Part shown: piece after piece, positions 41,716-54,852 of the stretch | How positions within the stretch are numbered: position 1 is the stretch's first letter | How the letters are laid out: each line of letters opens with the position of its first letter | Assembly (NCBI GenBank): GCA_031216915.1 | Contig: JAUFNR010000097.1 | Location: 1 to 64,000 of the forward strand | Direction: 5' to 3' | Source of the DNA: Pictodentalium vernedei | Taxonomy: Eukaryota; Mollusca; Scaphopoda; Dentaliida; Dentaliidae | Length of the DNA stretch: 64,000 nt | Position numbers and translations under genes: made by a program | The notes under the pieces: generated by a model | Told to the model about the DNA's origin: nothing | What the model saw: only the letters and a program-made list of their open reading frames with translations | The model's database searches: none

Positions 41716-44410
41716 AACAAGAGACCCCAGGGGGCCTGAGGGCGCCCACCTGTACATGGTAAACTAAATATCAACCCAGAGAATTGATTTCAACAAGTTG
41801 CATCTACTCCTCCTAAGAAAAGCTTATACCAAATATCCAAAGATTCTGACAAGTGGATCTAAAAAAAAAATGATTTTTAAAGAATATTCCTCATATTGAA
41901 CCGTGTTATAATTTGGGCTCCCACAGGGATCCTATATATGAACCCAGGGACTTGGCTTTAACAAACTTGAATCTCCCCCCCCCCCCCCCCCCAAGGATGC
42001 CGCACACCAAATATGAAAACATTTCAACTGCTGGATCTGAAGAAGAAGATTTTTAAAGAAAATTTCTCATTTTGAACTAAGTTACAATTCGAGCTCCCAC
42101 AGTGAGCCCAAACATGGACCTAGGGAGATGGCTTGAACAAACTTGAATCTAGCCTCCTAAGGATGCTACATAAAAAATATCAAAAGCATTCATCTGCTGG
42201 ACCTGAAGAAGATTTTTTTTTAAAAATCCTCATTTCGAACTAAGTTGCAATTCAAGCTCCCACAGTGAGCCCAAATATGGACCTACAGTTAAAACTAGAA
42301 GTCCTGTCGTGAAATGCGCACAAATAGCACGTTGATATGCGCGTTAATATACGCGTTATGGCCCAAGTAAAGCTTTCAAATTCTGTGCATATATTATGGC
42401 CTGTGCACAAGCAATGTTTCAGCCAATGGACCCCCGGGTAACCCAGAGGTCCAATGGCAGAAACATTGCATGTATTTGCTATGAGTAACCACGAGAGCCT
42501 GCCGTGCTTTGGATGTCATTCGATATGGCAATTGCGCGCAATTCCAACGCGCAATTAAGCCTAGATAAGCGCACTATTCGTGACAGGACTTCTAGTTTTA
42601 ACTGTAGGGACATGGCTTTAACAAACTTGAATCTCCCCCCCCCCCCCCCCCCCCCAAGGATGCCGCACACCAAATATCAAAACATTCCAACTGCTGGATC
42701 TGAAGAAGAAGATTTTTAAAGAAAATTCCTCATTTTGAACTAAGTTACAATTCGAGCTCCCACAGTGAGCACAAACATGGACCTAGGGACATGACTTGAA
42801 CAAACTTGAATCTTGCCTCCTAAGGATGATGCATAAAAAATATCAAAAGCATTCATCTGCTGGATCTGAAGAAGATTTTTTAAGAAAATTCCTCATTTCG
42901 AACTAAGTTACAATTCAAGCTCCCACAGTGAGTCCAAATATGGACCTAGGGACATGGCTTGAACAAACTTGAATCTCACCCCCCTAAGAATGCTGCATAC
43001 CAAATATTAAAACATTCTGACTGCTGGATCTGAAGAAGAAGATTTTTAAAGAAAATTCCTCATTTTGAACTACATGTAAGTTATCATTCGGGCTCCCACA
43101 GTGAGCACAAATATGGACCTAGGGACATAGCTTGAACAAACTTGAATCTCACCCCCCTAAGAATGCTGCATACCAAATATCGAAACTTTCCAACTGTTGG
43201 ATCTGAAGAAGATTTTTAAAGAAAATTCCTCATTTTGAACTAAGTTATAATTCGGGTTACCACAGTGAGCCCAAATATGAACCCAGGGACTTGGCTTGAA
43301 CAACTTGAATCTCACCCCCTAAGCATGCTGCATACCCAATGTCAAAACCAAAAATTTCTGCTGCTGGATCTTGAGAAGAAGATTTTCAAAGAAATTTGCC
43401 TGAAATGCACTAAGTTCAAATTTGGGCTCCTATACTGAGCCCAAATATGAACCCAGGGGGCTGATTTGAACAAACTTGAATCAGGTCCACCCCACAATGT
43501 TGCATATCAAGTATCAATAGATTCTGCCTGCTGGATCTGGAGAAGAAGATTTTTTAAGAAATTTGCCTGAAATACACTAAGTTCGAATTCAGGCTTCTAT
43601 AGTGAGCCCAAATATGAATCCAGGGGGCTGATTTGAACAAACTTGAATCAGATCCACCCCACAATGTCGCATACCAAATATCAAAAGATTCTGCCTGCTG
43701 GATCTGGAGAAGAATATTTTTAAAGAAATTTGCCTGAAATGCTTCTATAGTGAGCCCAAATATGAATCCAGGGGGCCGATTTGAACAAACTTGAATCAGA
43801 TCCACCCCACAATGTTGCATACCAAATATCAGAAGATTCTGACAGCTGAATCTGGTGAAGAAGATTTTTTAAGAAATTTGCCTGAAATGCACTAAGTTTG
43901 AATTCGGGCTCCTATACTGAGCCCAAATATAAACCCAGGAGATATGGCATTTTACTTTTTTCGATTTTTAGCTCCTGTGGTTTTCATGGGGCTACAGAAA
44001 AAGAAAATTTGGCATAAATTAGGTACTTATGACCCAATAAGCCCTCACCTAAAATTTGATTCAAATCAGCCTCTCGGTTCGGAAAATAGAAATTTTGGGC
44101 GGGGCCAAAAATTTTGCCCCTCCCATAACGACGCCAAATATAGCCCATCAAACTTCGCTTAAAGAAATCCAAGTCTACACCTTAAAAGGAAGCTGCATAC
44201 CATATATCAAGTCTCTGCTACTGCTGGTTGATGAGAAGATTTTGGCGCCCCTTGGAGAAGGGGGCAACTTCATTTGAACAAATCTGAATTGGCATTAGGA
44301 AATAAACATTTACCCAACATTTGAATAATGTAAAGTTAACGCCGGACGGATGGCGGACAGAATGTGATCAGTAAAGCTCCCACTGAGCTTTGCTCAGGCG
44401 AGCTAAAAAA
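41716..44410 (+). mobile_element. Hairpin-ended tandem-repeat element (E4), longest array
   Basis: Left signature AACAAGAGACCCCAGGGGGC; then about a dozen ~170-bp units, each with CTTGAACAAACTTGAATCTC, GATGCTGCATACCAAATATC, GCTGGATCTGAAGAAGAAGA, TTTTTAAAGAAAATTCCTCA and GCTCCCACAGTGAGCCCAAA. After these come the TTTTTAGCTCCTGTGGTT block, a GGACGG segment and the hairpin CTGAGC/TTT/GCTCAG with GGCGAGCTAAAAA. Neighbouring units at 43,440-43,930 are especially alike, suggesting recent local amplification. A Tc1-like MITE interrupts one unit. Confidence 0.8.
42286..42604. mobile_element. Tc1-like MITE, CAGTTAAAAC family, copy B
   Basis: 319 bp, ends CAGTTAAAACTAGAAGTCCT and its inverse, TA each side. 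The target is a tandem unit whose sisters still read GGACCTAGGGACATGG, giving the empty site within the same array. Confidence 0.93.
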
Positions 44411-44794
44411 CTTTATTAATTTATATATAAATTGATGGTGACATGAATTTCCCATTATTTTTTAATCACATTCTTGCTTCTGAACACATTTCACATTGTG
44501 TTTGATATTCTGCAATCTTTGTAAGATAAAGCCTAAGTTTTCTCAGTTAAGGCACCTCGAGTCATAAAACAGTGATTTTTTCCAACAGAATGACCAGTAC
44601 CTGCTACTGTGGTGTCTCATGACACTGTTAAAATTCCTAAAATCATCAAATATTGATTCATTAGTGCTGTGCTTGTGCTGCAAATATCCACAAGTGCACT
44701 TTCACTATTTTGGTTTTAATCCCCACAGGTATGCATTCTGTCAAAAGGAGTGAAATTGTAGAAAATATGTTCACAAAGAGGACAAGTTACAGCA
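44411..44794. other. Gap with nothing recognised
   Basis: AT-rich, no frame, repeat or RNA supported. Confidence 0.4.
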
Positions 44795-45040
44795 CAGTCG
44801 CCGTGGACGGGTTGTAATACACGCGTGGGCAGTGATGTCCACTCATGCATTTACCAGTCAATAAAAATCATCATCTACAAAATTTTAATTGATGAAGCAT
44901 CGGTTTGTACCTGGTGCTTCATTATTTAAATTTTTGATGATTATACCTATAGTTAGTATTTGGCATCAAATACCATTGTATGAATTTGTATCCGTGGAAA
45001 TATTGCCCATCCATGGAAAGTGAGCAGTACACTGCCACTG
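44795..45040. mobile_element. Tc1-like MITE, GTTGCC type
   Basis: Left end CAGTCGCCGTGGACGGGTTG, right end ACACTGCCACTG followed by TA. The centre has TTAATTGATGAAGCATCG and its partner. Same family as 2,855, 50,782 and 60,865. Confidence 0.75.
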
Positions 45041-45202
45041 TACTGTATTTGTTTCAAGTATATAATATACTCTTTGATGTTTAATATACTTGTGATAGGC
45101 TGGGTCCAAAGTACTCAGTACTCGTAGTACTCGAGTACCACTTTTTTGATAAAATACTCAATACTTGCCAGCCCAGATTTTTGTATGTGTGTGTGTGTGT
45201 CT

Positions 45203-45233
<31 letters not shown>

Positions 45234-45429
45234 GTTGGAGGGTGAAAGACAGCTGCAAATTATTTAAAATGTTGACCCAGGCAAATGAAAAGCAAAGAAA
45301 CATTTCATCCGAAGGACAGACAGACAGACATGCAGTAACAAATTTGGGAAGCCTAAATAAAAGTAGTGACTAACTTAAAATGAAAAATATAGATAGAAGA
45401 GCCAGGGCAATGTTGTCAAACAGAAAACA
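45041..45429. repeat. Gap with (GT)n and poly-G
   Basis: A GT microsatellite (45,186-45,218) runs straight into a G-homopolymer (45,218-45,233). No gene. Confidence 0.8.
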
Positions 45430-46664
45430 AACAAGAGCCCCCAGAGGGCCTGATGGCATTCACCTGACATGGTAGCCTAAATATCAACCCAGGGAATTTA
45501 TTTGAACATTTAGTTGCATCTGCCCCTCATAAGAAAAGTTTATACAAAATATCCAAAGATTCTGACCGGTGGATCTAAAAAAAAAGGATTTTTAAAGAAT
45601 ATTCCTCATATTGAACTAAGTTATAATTCAGGCTCCCACAGAGAGCCCAAATATGAACCCAAGGACTTGGCTTGAACAAATTTGAATCTCACATCCCTAA
45701 GGATGCTTCTATATACTAATATCAAAAGATTCTGACTACTGGATTTTAAAGAATATTCCTCTTATTGAAATAAGTTGTAATTTGGACTCCCACAGGGAGC
45801 CCAAATATGAACCCGGGGACTTGGCTCAAACAAACTTGAATCTCACCCCTCTAAGGATGCAGCATCCCAAATATCAAAATATTCTGAAGAGTGGATCAGA
45901 AGAAGATTTTTAAAAAATATTCCTCATATTGCACTAATCTAATCATAGAGAGTCCAAATATGGACCCAGGGATTTGATTTCAACAAACATGTGAATAAAT
46001 CTTTCAAAGATGTTATATGCAAAATATGAAAGCCTTTGGAGCAGTGGAATGGGAGAAGAAGATTCTTTAATGTTTTTCCCATTACTAAACTGATGACTCC
46101 GCATAAGTCCTGGAAAACTTCCCTATGATAAAACTGATGGCAATTTTTTTTGACCATTCTTTTCGGCGGTTCGTAAGGAAGCGTCACACAAAACACAAAT
46201 TCTCAGTGCCATGTAGTTTTGAAGATATGGGCGTTTTAAATTTTTTCTATATTTAGATCCTGCAGTTCCCACAGGGCCACAGGAAAATGTTTTGGCATAA
46301 ATTAGGTACTTACGACCCAATAAGCCCATCATATCAAATTTGCTTCAAATCAGCCTCTCAATTTGGAAAATAGAAATGTTGGTACAATTCGGGCTCCTAC
46401 AGGAAGACCAAACCCAGGGACTTGGCTTTAACAAACTTATATCTCACCTCCCTAAGGATACTGTATATATCAAAACATTCTGACTGCTGAATGTGAAGAA
46501 TACTTTTGAAGAATATTCCTCATTTTGAACTAAGTTATAATTCAGGCTCCCACAGTGAGCCCAAATATGAACCCAGGGATTTGGCGTAAACAAACTTGAA
46601 TCTCCCACAGTGAGCCCAAATATGAACCCAGGGACTTGGCGTAAACAAACTTGAATCTCACACT

Positions 46665-47466
46665 GGCTCACACCGATTAATCGACTAACCAATGATCAAT
46701 ATCTTGATTGATAAAAAAAGTAATTGATCGGTTAACCGTTACTTTTGAAGTACGGTACTATATGGCAGGGTATTTGATGGCTGGATACACATCGCAAAAT
46801 ACTATACAAAAATGTCCAATTGCTAACCATTTTTTCTTTCATGTTGGGTAAGCTTATATTCACTATTTATCATCACTTTTTGAAACCAAGATGGAAACTG
46901 TTAATCAAATTCTTAAAAACAAAAAATACCCTGTATGGGTTAACTATGGAACAAACTTGCTCCAAAACAGGCAAACATTGTCACATTGGCTCACATCAAT
47001 TGCATGAGACAGAGAAATGCATGCCAGTTACGTGCCAAAATACTTGTTCACTTGCATGATCATTATAATACTGTATCAGTAGCTGAAAACGGTCATTCTC
47101 AACCCTTCACCAAATGCAGGTAGCAGACGATACTTGCACAAGAAATTCTAAAGATTTTCAATGTTTGTCTCGAAAACATAGCTTATGCCCCCCCACCCTA
47201 TTGGAACAAGAATGAGCTTGTTCCAATGAGGGGTCATAAGCTATGTTTTGAGACAAAAATTGAAAATATAATAAAATTTGAATGGACATGTTTGTATATG
47301 GCACTGCCCGGTTTTGTCCATTATGCTGAGTAAAGTTTTGATTATATAAATGGTCAACGGTACAGCAATTATTCAGCTACCAATTGGGGCAAATGATTAA
47401 TCGGTTAACCAAGGTTAACCCATGCGATTAATCAATCACGAAAACCCTTTAATCATTCTAGCTCTA
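46665..47466. mobile_element. Probable hAT-like insertion within E5
   Basis: CCGATTAATCGACTAACCAA near the left and inverted GATTAATCGGTTAACC repeats near the right, ending ATTCTAGCTCTA. A decayed piggyBac-like MITE sits inside (47,099-47,338). Ends and target duplication are not clean. Confidence 0.45.
47099..47338. mobile_element. Degenerate piggyBac-like MITE
   Basis: Eroded ends (CAACCCTTCACCAAATGC; GCTGAGTAAAGTTTTG), with the family core ATGAGCTTGTTCCAATGAGG and GGTCATAAGCTATGTTTTGA. Older than the copies at 18,903 and 33,120. Confidence 0.7.
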
Positions 47467-48544
47467 AAATTAATTTAATTTTATTAAATTTTATCTGATG
47501 AAAAAATGCTTATAATTTTGGGGGAATGGTAAATATGGATCTTCTTAACAAGCATTTGCAAGAACATCAGAGGAATGAAATCACCGTTCTCGCAATTTGC
47601 AAAACCCTGGTGAGCCAAAATATAGGCTTGGCTTGAAGAAACTTAAATCTCACCCGCCTAATGATGGTGCATAGCAAATATCAAAAGATTCTGATTGGTG
47701 GGTCTGAAGAAAAAGATTTTTAAAGAATATTCCTCATACTGCACTAATTTCAACATTTGGACTCCCATAGAGGCCAAATATGGACCCAGGGATTTGATTT
47801 CAATAAACGTGTAAAAAAATCTTGCAAAGATGGTTTATGTGAAATCTGAAAGGTTTTGGAGGAGTGACTAAGCATTTTTTCAAAGCACGAAAAAGTACCC
47901 CATGATTGACCTGACAGAAATTTGCTTAGACCATTCCATTCTGTTGGTCCCAAGGAAGCTTCACACCAAATAAGAATTTTCAGGGCCATGTAGTTTTGGA
48001 GATTTGTGTGCTTTGAATTTTGTTCTATTTTTAGCTCCTGCGGTTCCCATGGGGGGATGGGAAAATATTTTGGGGCATAAATTAATTACTTATGATCAAA
48101 TAAAACCAAAAATTAAATTTGGTTCAAATCAGCCTCTTGGTTCGAAAAAACAGAAATTTTGGGCGGGGCAAAAATACATGCCCTCCAATAATGAAGGCAA
48201 ATAAAGACCCACAAACTTCTCTTGAACAAAACTGAGTCTACACCTCAAAAGGAGGCAGCACACCACATATCGAATCTCTGCTACTCCTGGTTCACGAGAA
48301 GATTTTTTTAAGATTTAGGAAAAATTTTGGGGCATGGCCCTACTGGGGCAGGGCAACTTGATTTAAGCAAAATCAAAATGCAATGTCATAACAAACAAGC
48401 ATCTCACATTTCACTTAAACGATTAATCAGTTCAGCAGTTTTGGAGGAGAAGACGCAAACACCATGTTCACGGACGACGGACGACAGACGACAAATGATC
48501 ACTACACCTCACCCTGACTGAAAGTCAGGTGAGCTAAAAACTCA

Positions 48545-48655
48545 GTGGACCATGAGTGCTGCAGTTGGGCAAGAAGCTTGATTCAAGGAGAGAAGATACT
48601 TGTAGCTGCTGGCTTTCGAAAGTGTTGTTAAAACCCAATAAATAAATAAATAAAC
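48545..48655 (+). mobile_element. SINE 3' fragment
   Basis: Paralogue of 640-746, with the AATAAATAAATAAA tail running into E6. Confidence 0.7.
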
Positions 48656-50252
48656 AAGAGGCCCCACAGGGCCTGAAGCGCTCACCTTCAACAGAACACG
48701 ATATAAACAGAGAACAGAACACGATATAAGAGTCCAAGAATGAATCTACATTAAGCAATCCATCTCCATAGGATACACTGCAAATCTTTGAGCCCCTCGG
48801 GAGTGACAAAAGCAGTCCAAGCATCATGCCTTTTCTTTAGTTGATTATGATGTAAAATGTGGAGCTCCCCTCTCAAGCACCTTGATACAACCTATGTAGA
48901 TTACTCTTCACCTCTTGAGGGTACTGAATAAAAAATGACTAATTCTTCAGCTACTTTGCCAATTACGGCTCCCATAGGGAGCTCAAATATCAACCCAGGC
49001 ACTCGATTTGAACAAAGTTGAATCTGATCTCCTTAGAGATGCTGTATACCAAATGTGAAAGCATTCTGACTGGTGGATCTGAAGAACAAAATTTTAAAGA
49101 AATTTCCTCATATTGCACAAAGTTAAAATCTGGGCTACCATAGTGAGCCCAAACTTTAACCTACAGACCCGATTTGAACAAACTTGAATCTCACCCCCAC
49201 CCCTCCCCCCTTAGAGATGTTGTATACCAAATACGAAAGCATTCTGACTGGTGGATCTGAAGAAGAAGATTTTTAAAAAAAACTTCCCCATACAACCCTA
49301 AGTTAAATTTGGGCTACCAAAGGAAGCCCAAATATTAACATAGGGACTTGGTTTGAACAATCTGACCATCATATCAATGAGGGTACCAAACATTAAAAAA
49401 TTCTGACTCGTGGTTCTGAAGAAGATTTTTAAAGAAAATTCCCCATAAAATTTGGGCTCCTGCATTGAGTCCAAATATGAACGAATGGGCTTCATTTTAA
49501 CAAACTTGTATCTGACCCTTCTATGGATGCTGTATACCAAATATCAAAAGATTCTGAACATTGGTTCTTGAGAAAAGATTTTCTAAAATGTTTGCAAAAA
49601 TGCTGCACCAACATTATTCTGATGCCCTCTGCAGAACTCTCTAACAACAACAGAGGGCATTTTTTTTTACCATTCAATTCTACTGGTTCTAAGGATGCTT
49701 CATACCACATAACAGTTTTCTGTTCCAAGTGGTTTGGGAAACATGGGAGTTTGAAAACATTTCTATTTTTTGCTCCTGGGGTTCCCATGGGGATGCAGGG
49801 GGTTTTTTGCATGAAGTAAGTACTTATGACCCAATATTACCACGATACTGAATTTCATTCAAATCGGACCATCGGTTCGGAAAATAGAAATTTTGGGTGG
49901 TACCAAAAATCTAACCACTGCCATTACAAAGCCAAATATTGCTTCACAAAGTACGTTTGAACAAGCGTGATTCTACACCTCAAAAGGTAGTTACATAACG
50001 AATATAAAGTCACTGTACCCACTGGTTCATAAGATTTTAAAAATATTTTGGGAGCATTTTACCCCACCCCCTCCCTATGGGGCTGGGCATGTTGAGTTAA
50101 ACAAAAATGTAATACCCATTTGGTACCATTACTCACACAACTTTTAACTTGAATTGACCAAAACATGGTGTTGATGGATGACAGATGGATGGACAATGGA
50201 TGGAGAGTGATTAGATAAGCCCTGCTTGACTTTGTCGAAGTGAGCTGAAAAA
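48653..50252 (+). mobile_element. Hairpin-ended tandem-repeat element (E6)
   Basis: Paralogue of E2 (743-2,310) with the same left signature, ~170-bp units, TTCCCATGGGGATGCAGGG block and small terminal hairpin before GTGAGCTGAAAA. Confidence 0.7.
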
Positions 50253-50781
50253 AAAAAATTAAACGGTTCATGTCCGATATTTTACCCATGTTATTAAAAT
50301 TGATAAATTTGTCCCTGGAGTGCAACAAGGTTTATGCTATACATGTAGCATTGCAAAACCTTCTTGCACTCAAGTGATGGAATACACCTCCATCCAAGCT
50401 ATCCTGTAGATTATGAGGCCTAAAACAAACCAAGAACATGAACTTATGCATGAATATTATTACAATGAATACACTGTCTTACACAAAGGAATACCACACA
50501 ATCCAGTGTAGACTGATTTCAAAAAGTCCTCCGTAGTGGAAGGGCAATTTTAACAAACATACAGGCCCAAATAAGCTTCATACACAGTGTAAAAATTCCA
50601 CAAAATTAATAAACATTCATATATGTTTAATAGAAATTAGGAGTATTGTAATTAAAAGTCAATTGTGTGGTTGTTTATAAACTTATATTACTTTGTTATC
50701 AGGTGTTAAAAAATATGAATATTTGTAAACAAACCCATTTAGATTAGTCCCTGCACATAGCAGTGACACAGACATACAGTA
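50253..50781. other. Gene-free stretch
   Basis: Paralogue of 2,311-2,854; nothing further recognised. Confidence 0.5.
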
Positions 50782-51017
50782 CAGTTGCTGGTCATAATCC
50801 TTGCATGGGCAGTGCAGGATGTCCATGCATGTTTTTTCCAGGTAATAGAAAATCATCATCAATAAAATTTTAATTAATGAAGCACCGAATTGTATCCTGT
50901 GGTTCATTAATTAAATTTTTGATGATTATTGCTGTAAACAATGTTTGAAAACTAATATCATTGCATCCGCAGAAATATTGCCCACCCACAGAAAGTGACC
51001 AGTACACAGCAGCACAG
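50782..51017. mobile_element. Tc1-like MITE, GTTGCC type
   Basis: Paralogue of 2,855-3,089 with a better left end: TA then CAGTTGCTGGTCATAATCC. Confidence 0.7.
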
Positions 51018-51651
51018 AGTCAAGGTAATTGTGTTTTACTGTCTTGAATTTCAAATTTTGTTGTTTTTTTGTTTTTTTTGTTTGTTTGTTTTTTTTTTGG
51101 GGGGGGGGGGGGTGCACCAGACCCCTCCACTGATGAGAGGGTCACACACCCTCTTGTCCTCACCCCTATCTCACTGCTATGTGGCTCGGGTGATTCTGTG
51201 CATCATATTCTTTATGACTCTCACTAGATACATGTATTACTCTTGCCCCTACATGTAACTTAGATATCCTGGTTTAGCACCAGTATAATGGTAAACTAAC
51301 ATCAAATTGTGTGCTTATGTACAGTAGCTAACATATTGGAATAGTATAATGAGCTTTGTCAGAAACTTGATCAAGTATTGATGACAAACAATTTTCATTA
51401 CCAGTACCTGGTGCCAGTAATAAAATAAGATTTGCAAATATCACCCTGCATTTTTTTCAGCTATTAACTAACATAAAATTGTGCGCTTCATGAAAATTAT
51501 TTCGTAACTACCTGTTAAAAATTACCGTTTCTTGTTTTGCTCTTTTAGAAAAATAAATCACTCCTTTTCTGGGGGGCATACTAAACACCGAGGCAACCGA
51601 GAGATACCAAGGTGAAGGAAAACAGGAGAGAAATGGGTATGAGGTGGTGTG
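51018..51651. repeat. Repeat A with poly-T/poly-G
   Basis: Homopolymer tract at 51,064-51,112 and the CCACTGATGAGAGGGTCACA block; continues as 7,070-7,356 does. No gene. Confidence 0.7.
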
Positions 51652-52006
51652 TTCTTTTTATTATTTATTTATTGGTGTTTAAGGTCACATTTATCTGCAC
51701 AACAGCTTATTGTGACCATGGCAGTTTTATGGATGGAGGAAACTAGAGTACCCAGGAGAACCACTGAGCAATGGCAAGCAACTGTAAGCTCCCCAACATA
51801 CTACACAAGCACGGTTAGCCTTGTTTGAAGACAGGTGCACCAAGAACATGCAGTATGCCTTAGTACACAGCATACCTTGCCCCCACGTGGGTAGTGGGGT
51901 TGAAGTGTCTTGCCCAAGGACACAAAGCTGTTGCCGCAGGTGGGTTCGAACCGAGGATCTCTCGGCTTGCAGTCTGCACCTCTACCTACTGAGCTAATGC
52001 ACCCCT
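51652..52006 (-). mobile_element. tRNA-headed SINE
   Basis: Paralogue of 7,357-7,712. The B box region on the plus strand reads GTGGGTTCGAACCGAGGATC, slightly better than in the left copy. Confidence 0.85.
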
Positions 52007-52184
52007 GATGGTGTATTCTGATTATGTGAATAGATTTAAGCAGTATAAGTATGTGATTGGTTTTAATGCCATATTTGAGAATTATGGGCACTGAAGTAAT
52101 AAGAGTGCACTGAAAAATCTTCCCTTTGGTATTTAGTAGGTAGCTTGGTAATGGTAAAGTGACTTCACCTCAGTAAGCAACAGT

Positions 52185-53808
52185 GTGAAAGCCGGCAGCC
52201 ATCTTTAATTTCGGGCCGCACCCAAAAACACTTGTTCTCATTCCAAGGTGATAACAAAGGTACCCAAGAAGTTTCATGAAGATCGGTTCATAAATACAAC
52301 CTCCAGCCTTAGCGTATTGACATGTGCACTTACAGTGTATAAGAAGCACTGAATAAATCAAAGGTCATCTAATTTGCATAATTTCTGCAAGAGAAAAAAA
52401 CCTGTATTATACAGTATTTTTTGTGATGTATTCCATGTTACTAAATATTCATACAAAAATTTATTCAAATCAGAACTTTCATACAGAAGTTCTGTACAAA
52501 AAACTGATTGCACCAATTTTGGTACAAAATGGCTGCTAGTGGCCATCTTGAATTTCGAACTGCACCCAAAAACACTCGCTCTCATCCCATGGTGATAACA
52601 AAGGTACCGAAGACATTTCGTAAAGATTGGTTCAGGGCTCTAGCCTGAGCCGTATAGAAGTTGTGTACAAAAAACTGATTGTATCTAATTTTGGTACAAA
52701 ATGGCCTCTGGCAGCCATCTTGAATTTTAGATCGCACCCAAACACTCATTCTCGTCCCTAGGTGATAACAAAGGTACCCAAGAAGCTTGGTGAAGATCGG
52801 TTCATAAATACAGCCCCTAGCCCGAGCCATATTGACATGTGTACTTACTGTGTATAAGTAGTACTGAATAAATCAAAGTTTGTCTAATTTGCATAATTTC
52901 TGTACAAGAAAAAAAACTGTATTTTATGTGATATATTCCATGTTACTAAACAATCATACACAAATTTATTCAAATCAGAACTTTCATACAGAAGTTCTGT
53001 ACAAAAAACTGATTGCAGTAATTTCATTTTCAGTACAAAATAGCTGCTGGCGGCCATCTAGAATTTTGGACTCCCCTCCAAAACACTCATTCTAACCCCA
53101 TGGTGGTAACAAAGGTACCCAAATTTTGTAAAGATCGATTCATAATTACGGCCTCTAGCCCAAGTTGTATAGAAGTTCTGTACAAAAAACTGATTGTACC
53201 TAATTTCGGTACAAAATAGCCACTGGTAGCCATATTGAATTTTGGACCGCACCCAAAAACACTCATTCTCATCCCAAGGTGATAGCAAAGGTACCCAAGA
53301 CGTTTCATGAAGATCAGTTCATAAATACAGCCTAGCCCGAGCCGTATTGGCATGTGCACTTACTGGGTATACATGTAAGTAGCACTGAATAAATTAAAGT
53401 TCATCTAATTTGCATAATTTCAGCACGAGAAAAAAACCTGTATTATATGTGATGTACTCCATGTTACTAAACATTCATACATAAATTTGTTCAAATCAGA
53501 ACTTTCATACAGAAGTTCTGTATAAAAAAACTGATTGCACTAATTTCTGTACAAAATGGCTGCTGGAGGCCATCTTGCATTTTGGACCACACCCAAAAAC
53601 ACTCGTTCTCGTCCCACGGTGATAACAAAGGTACCCAAGAAGTTTCGTAAAGATCGGTTCATAAATACAACCTCTAGCCCGAGTCGTATTGAATTGTTGT
53701 TCCCAAACAGACGGAAGCCCGAGTCGTATTGAATTGTTGTTCCCAAACAGACGGACAACGGGCTATGACACAACCTTGAATATGACTTTGTCAAAGCTGA
53801 GCTAAAAA
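52185..53808 (+). repeat. Tandem array of ~360-bp units (R4)
   Basis: Paralogue of R3 without the 8,733 MITE. Ends with a TTGAC-type hairpin and AAGCTGAGCTAAAAA. Near 53,672-53,757 a 46-bp stretch (CCCGAGTCGTATTGAATTGT onward) is duplicated in tandem. Confidence 0.85.
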
Positions 53809-54469
53809 TGGGGAGTATCCAGAGTATCACAAAACAAAAACCTATTTTGTAAAGGACTCCCCCTTTCAAGGACAATGGGACAGCATTGGCATTCACCACC
53901 ATGCTGCCTTGAGGCTGCATTTTGAATTCCTGTGTTTGTTGTTCTCATGAAATATTATTTTATCATTATCAAATTCAATTATGGTACAAATATGGTACCG
54001 ATAGCACACTTTCAGGATCCGCTGATGTCTGATGGCGACAGTGTGTCAGTGTGTGAGATGCACACATACTATACACCACATCCTTCATTTTGCTATATAA
54101 TTTGTGTAAATTTATTTGGAATTTATAGAATTTCAGACTTGGAAATTTCATAGTATTGTTTTTGCCTTAGTTATGGTGCTTTATAAGTAATGGGCAATTT
54201 AGTTTGAAAAAAGGGGTTCATGAAGATTCAGTCACAGGAAGATTCAGCCCTCATACTTTTTCTTAGAATATTCGGTCTCAGTCGTGGTCGAATGTCATCA
54301 CCTCTTGAGGTCAAATCCTCACAGATTTTTTTTTTTAAATATTCTATGCATTTTTTCTATTGTTTTATGTTAAGGATTTATGATTACTAATTATGACAAA
54401 ATTACCAGTGCGATATGAAACAAACCTTAATGAAGCTGGAACAAAAAAAAATTCCCAAAACAAGCTGTG
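53809..54469. repeat. Repeat B, copy 3
   Basis: Same block as 4,335 and 9,690. The A-run at about 54,440 is the empty site of the 10,340 element. Confidence 0.7.
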
Positions 54470-54716
54470 AGAGGTTCTCAGCTCGAATCCCAATTGCGGC
54501 AACTGAAATAAGGCGTACTGCACATCGATGGTGCACTTGTCTTCACCCAATGCTAACCCTGCTTGCTTGGAGTTACAATGTTGAGAAGCTGACAGTTGCT
54601 TGTCATTGTTGCTCGGTAGTTCTCTCTGGGGGCTCTGGCTGGGTTCCTCCCCCAGTAAAACTGTTGGGTGGCCCTGGCTGTAAAAATTGTTGTTAAACCC
54701 AATAAATAAAGAAATC
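54470..54716 (+). mobile_element. SINE, 5'-truncated head
   Basis: Paralogue of 10,935-11,196, ending CCCAATAAATAAAG. Confidence 0.8.
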
Positions 54717-54852
54717 AAATTTGCTGAATCCAAGACCTTTCAATGATGGTTTTGATTGGGGTGTGTGTGTGGGGGTGGGGGTGGGTGGGTTCTGGGGGGG
54801 GGGGGGGGTTATACAGTTGTGCCCACTTAATTGGATATATCTTAATTGTATA

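Larger units (their letters stand above)
45430..48540 (+). mobile_element. Hairpin-ended tandem-repeat element (E5)
   Basis: Left end ACAAGAGCCCCCAGAGGGCC, several ~170-bp units (45,480-46,670), an insertion (about 46,665-47,466), more units, the conserved TTTTTAGCTCCTGCGGTTCC block and the terminal hairpin CCTGACT/GAA/AGTCAGG plus TGAGCTAAAAA. Its last 650 bp are the paralogue of 1-634. Confidence 0.75.

Noticed and set aside
41716-44410. CRISPR-like direct repeats
   Set aside because: Units are contiguous ~170-bp tandem repeats without unique spacers, in an animal genome.
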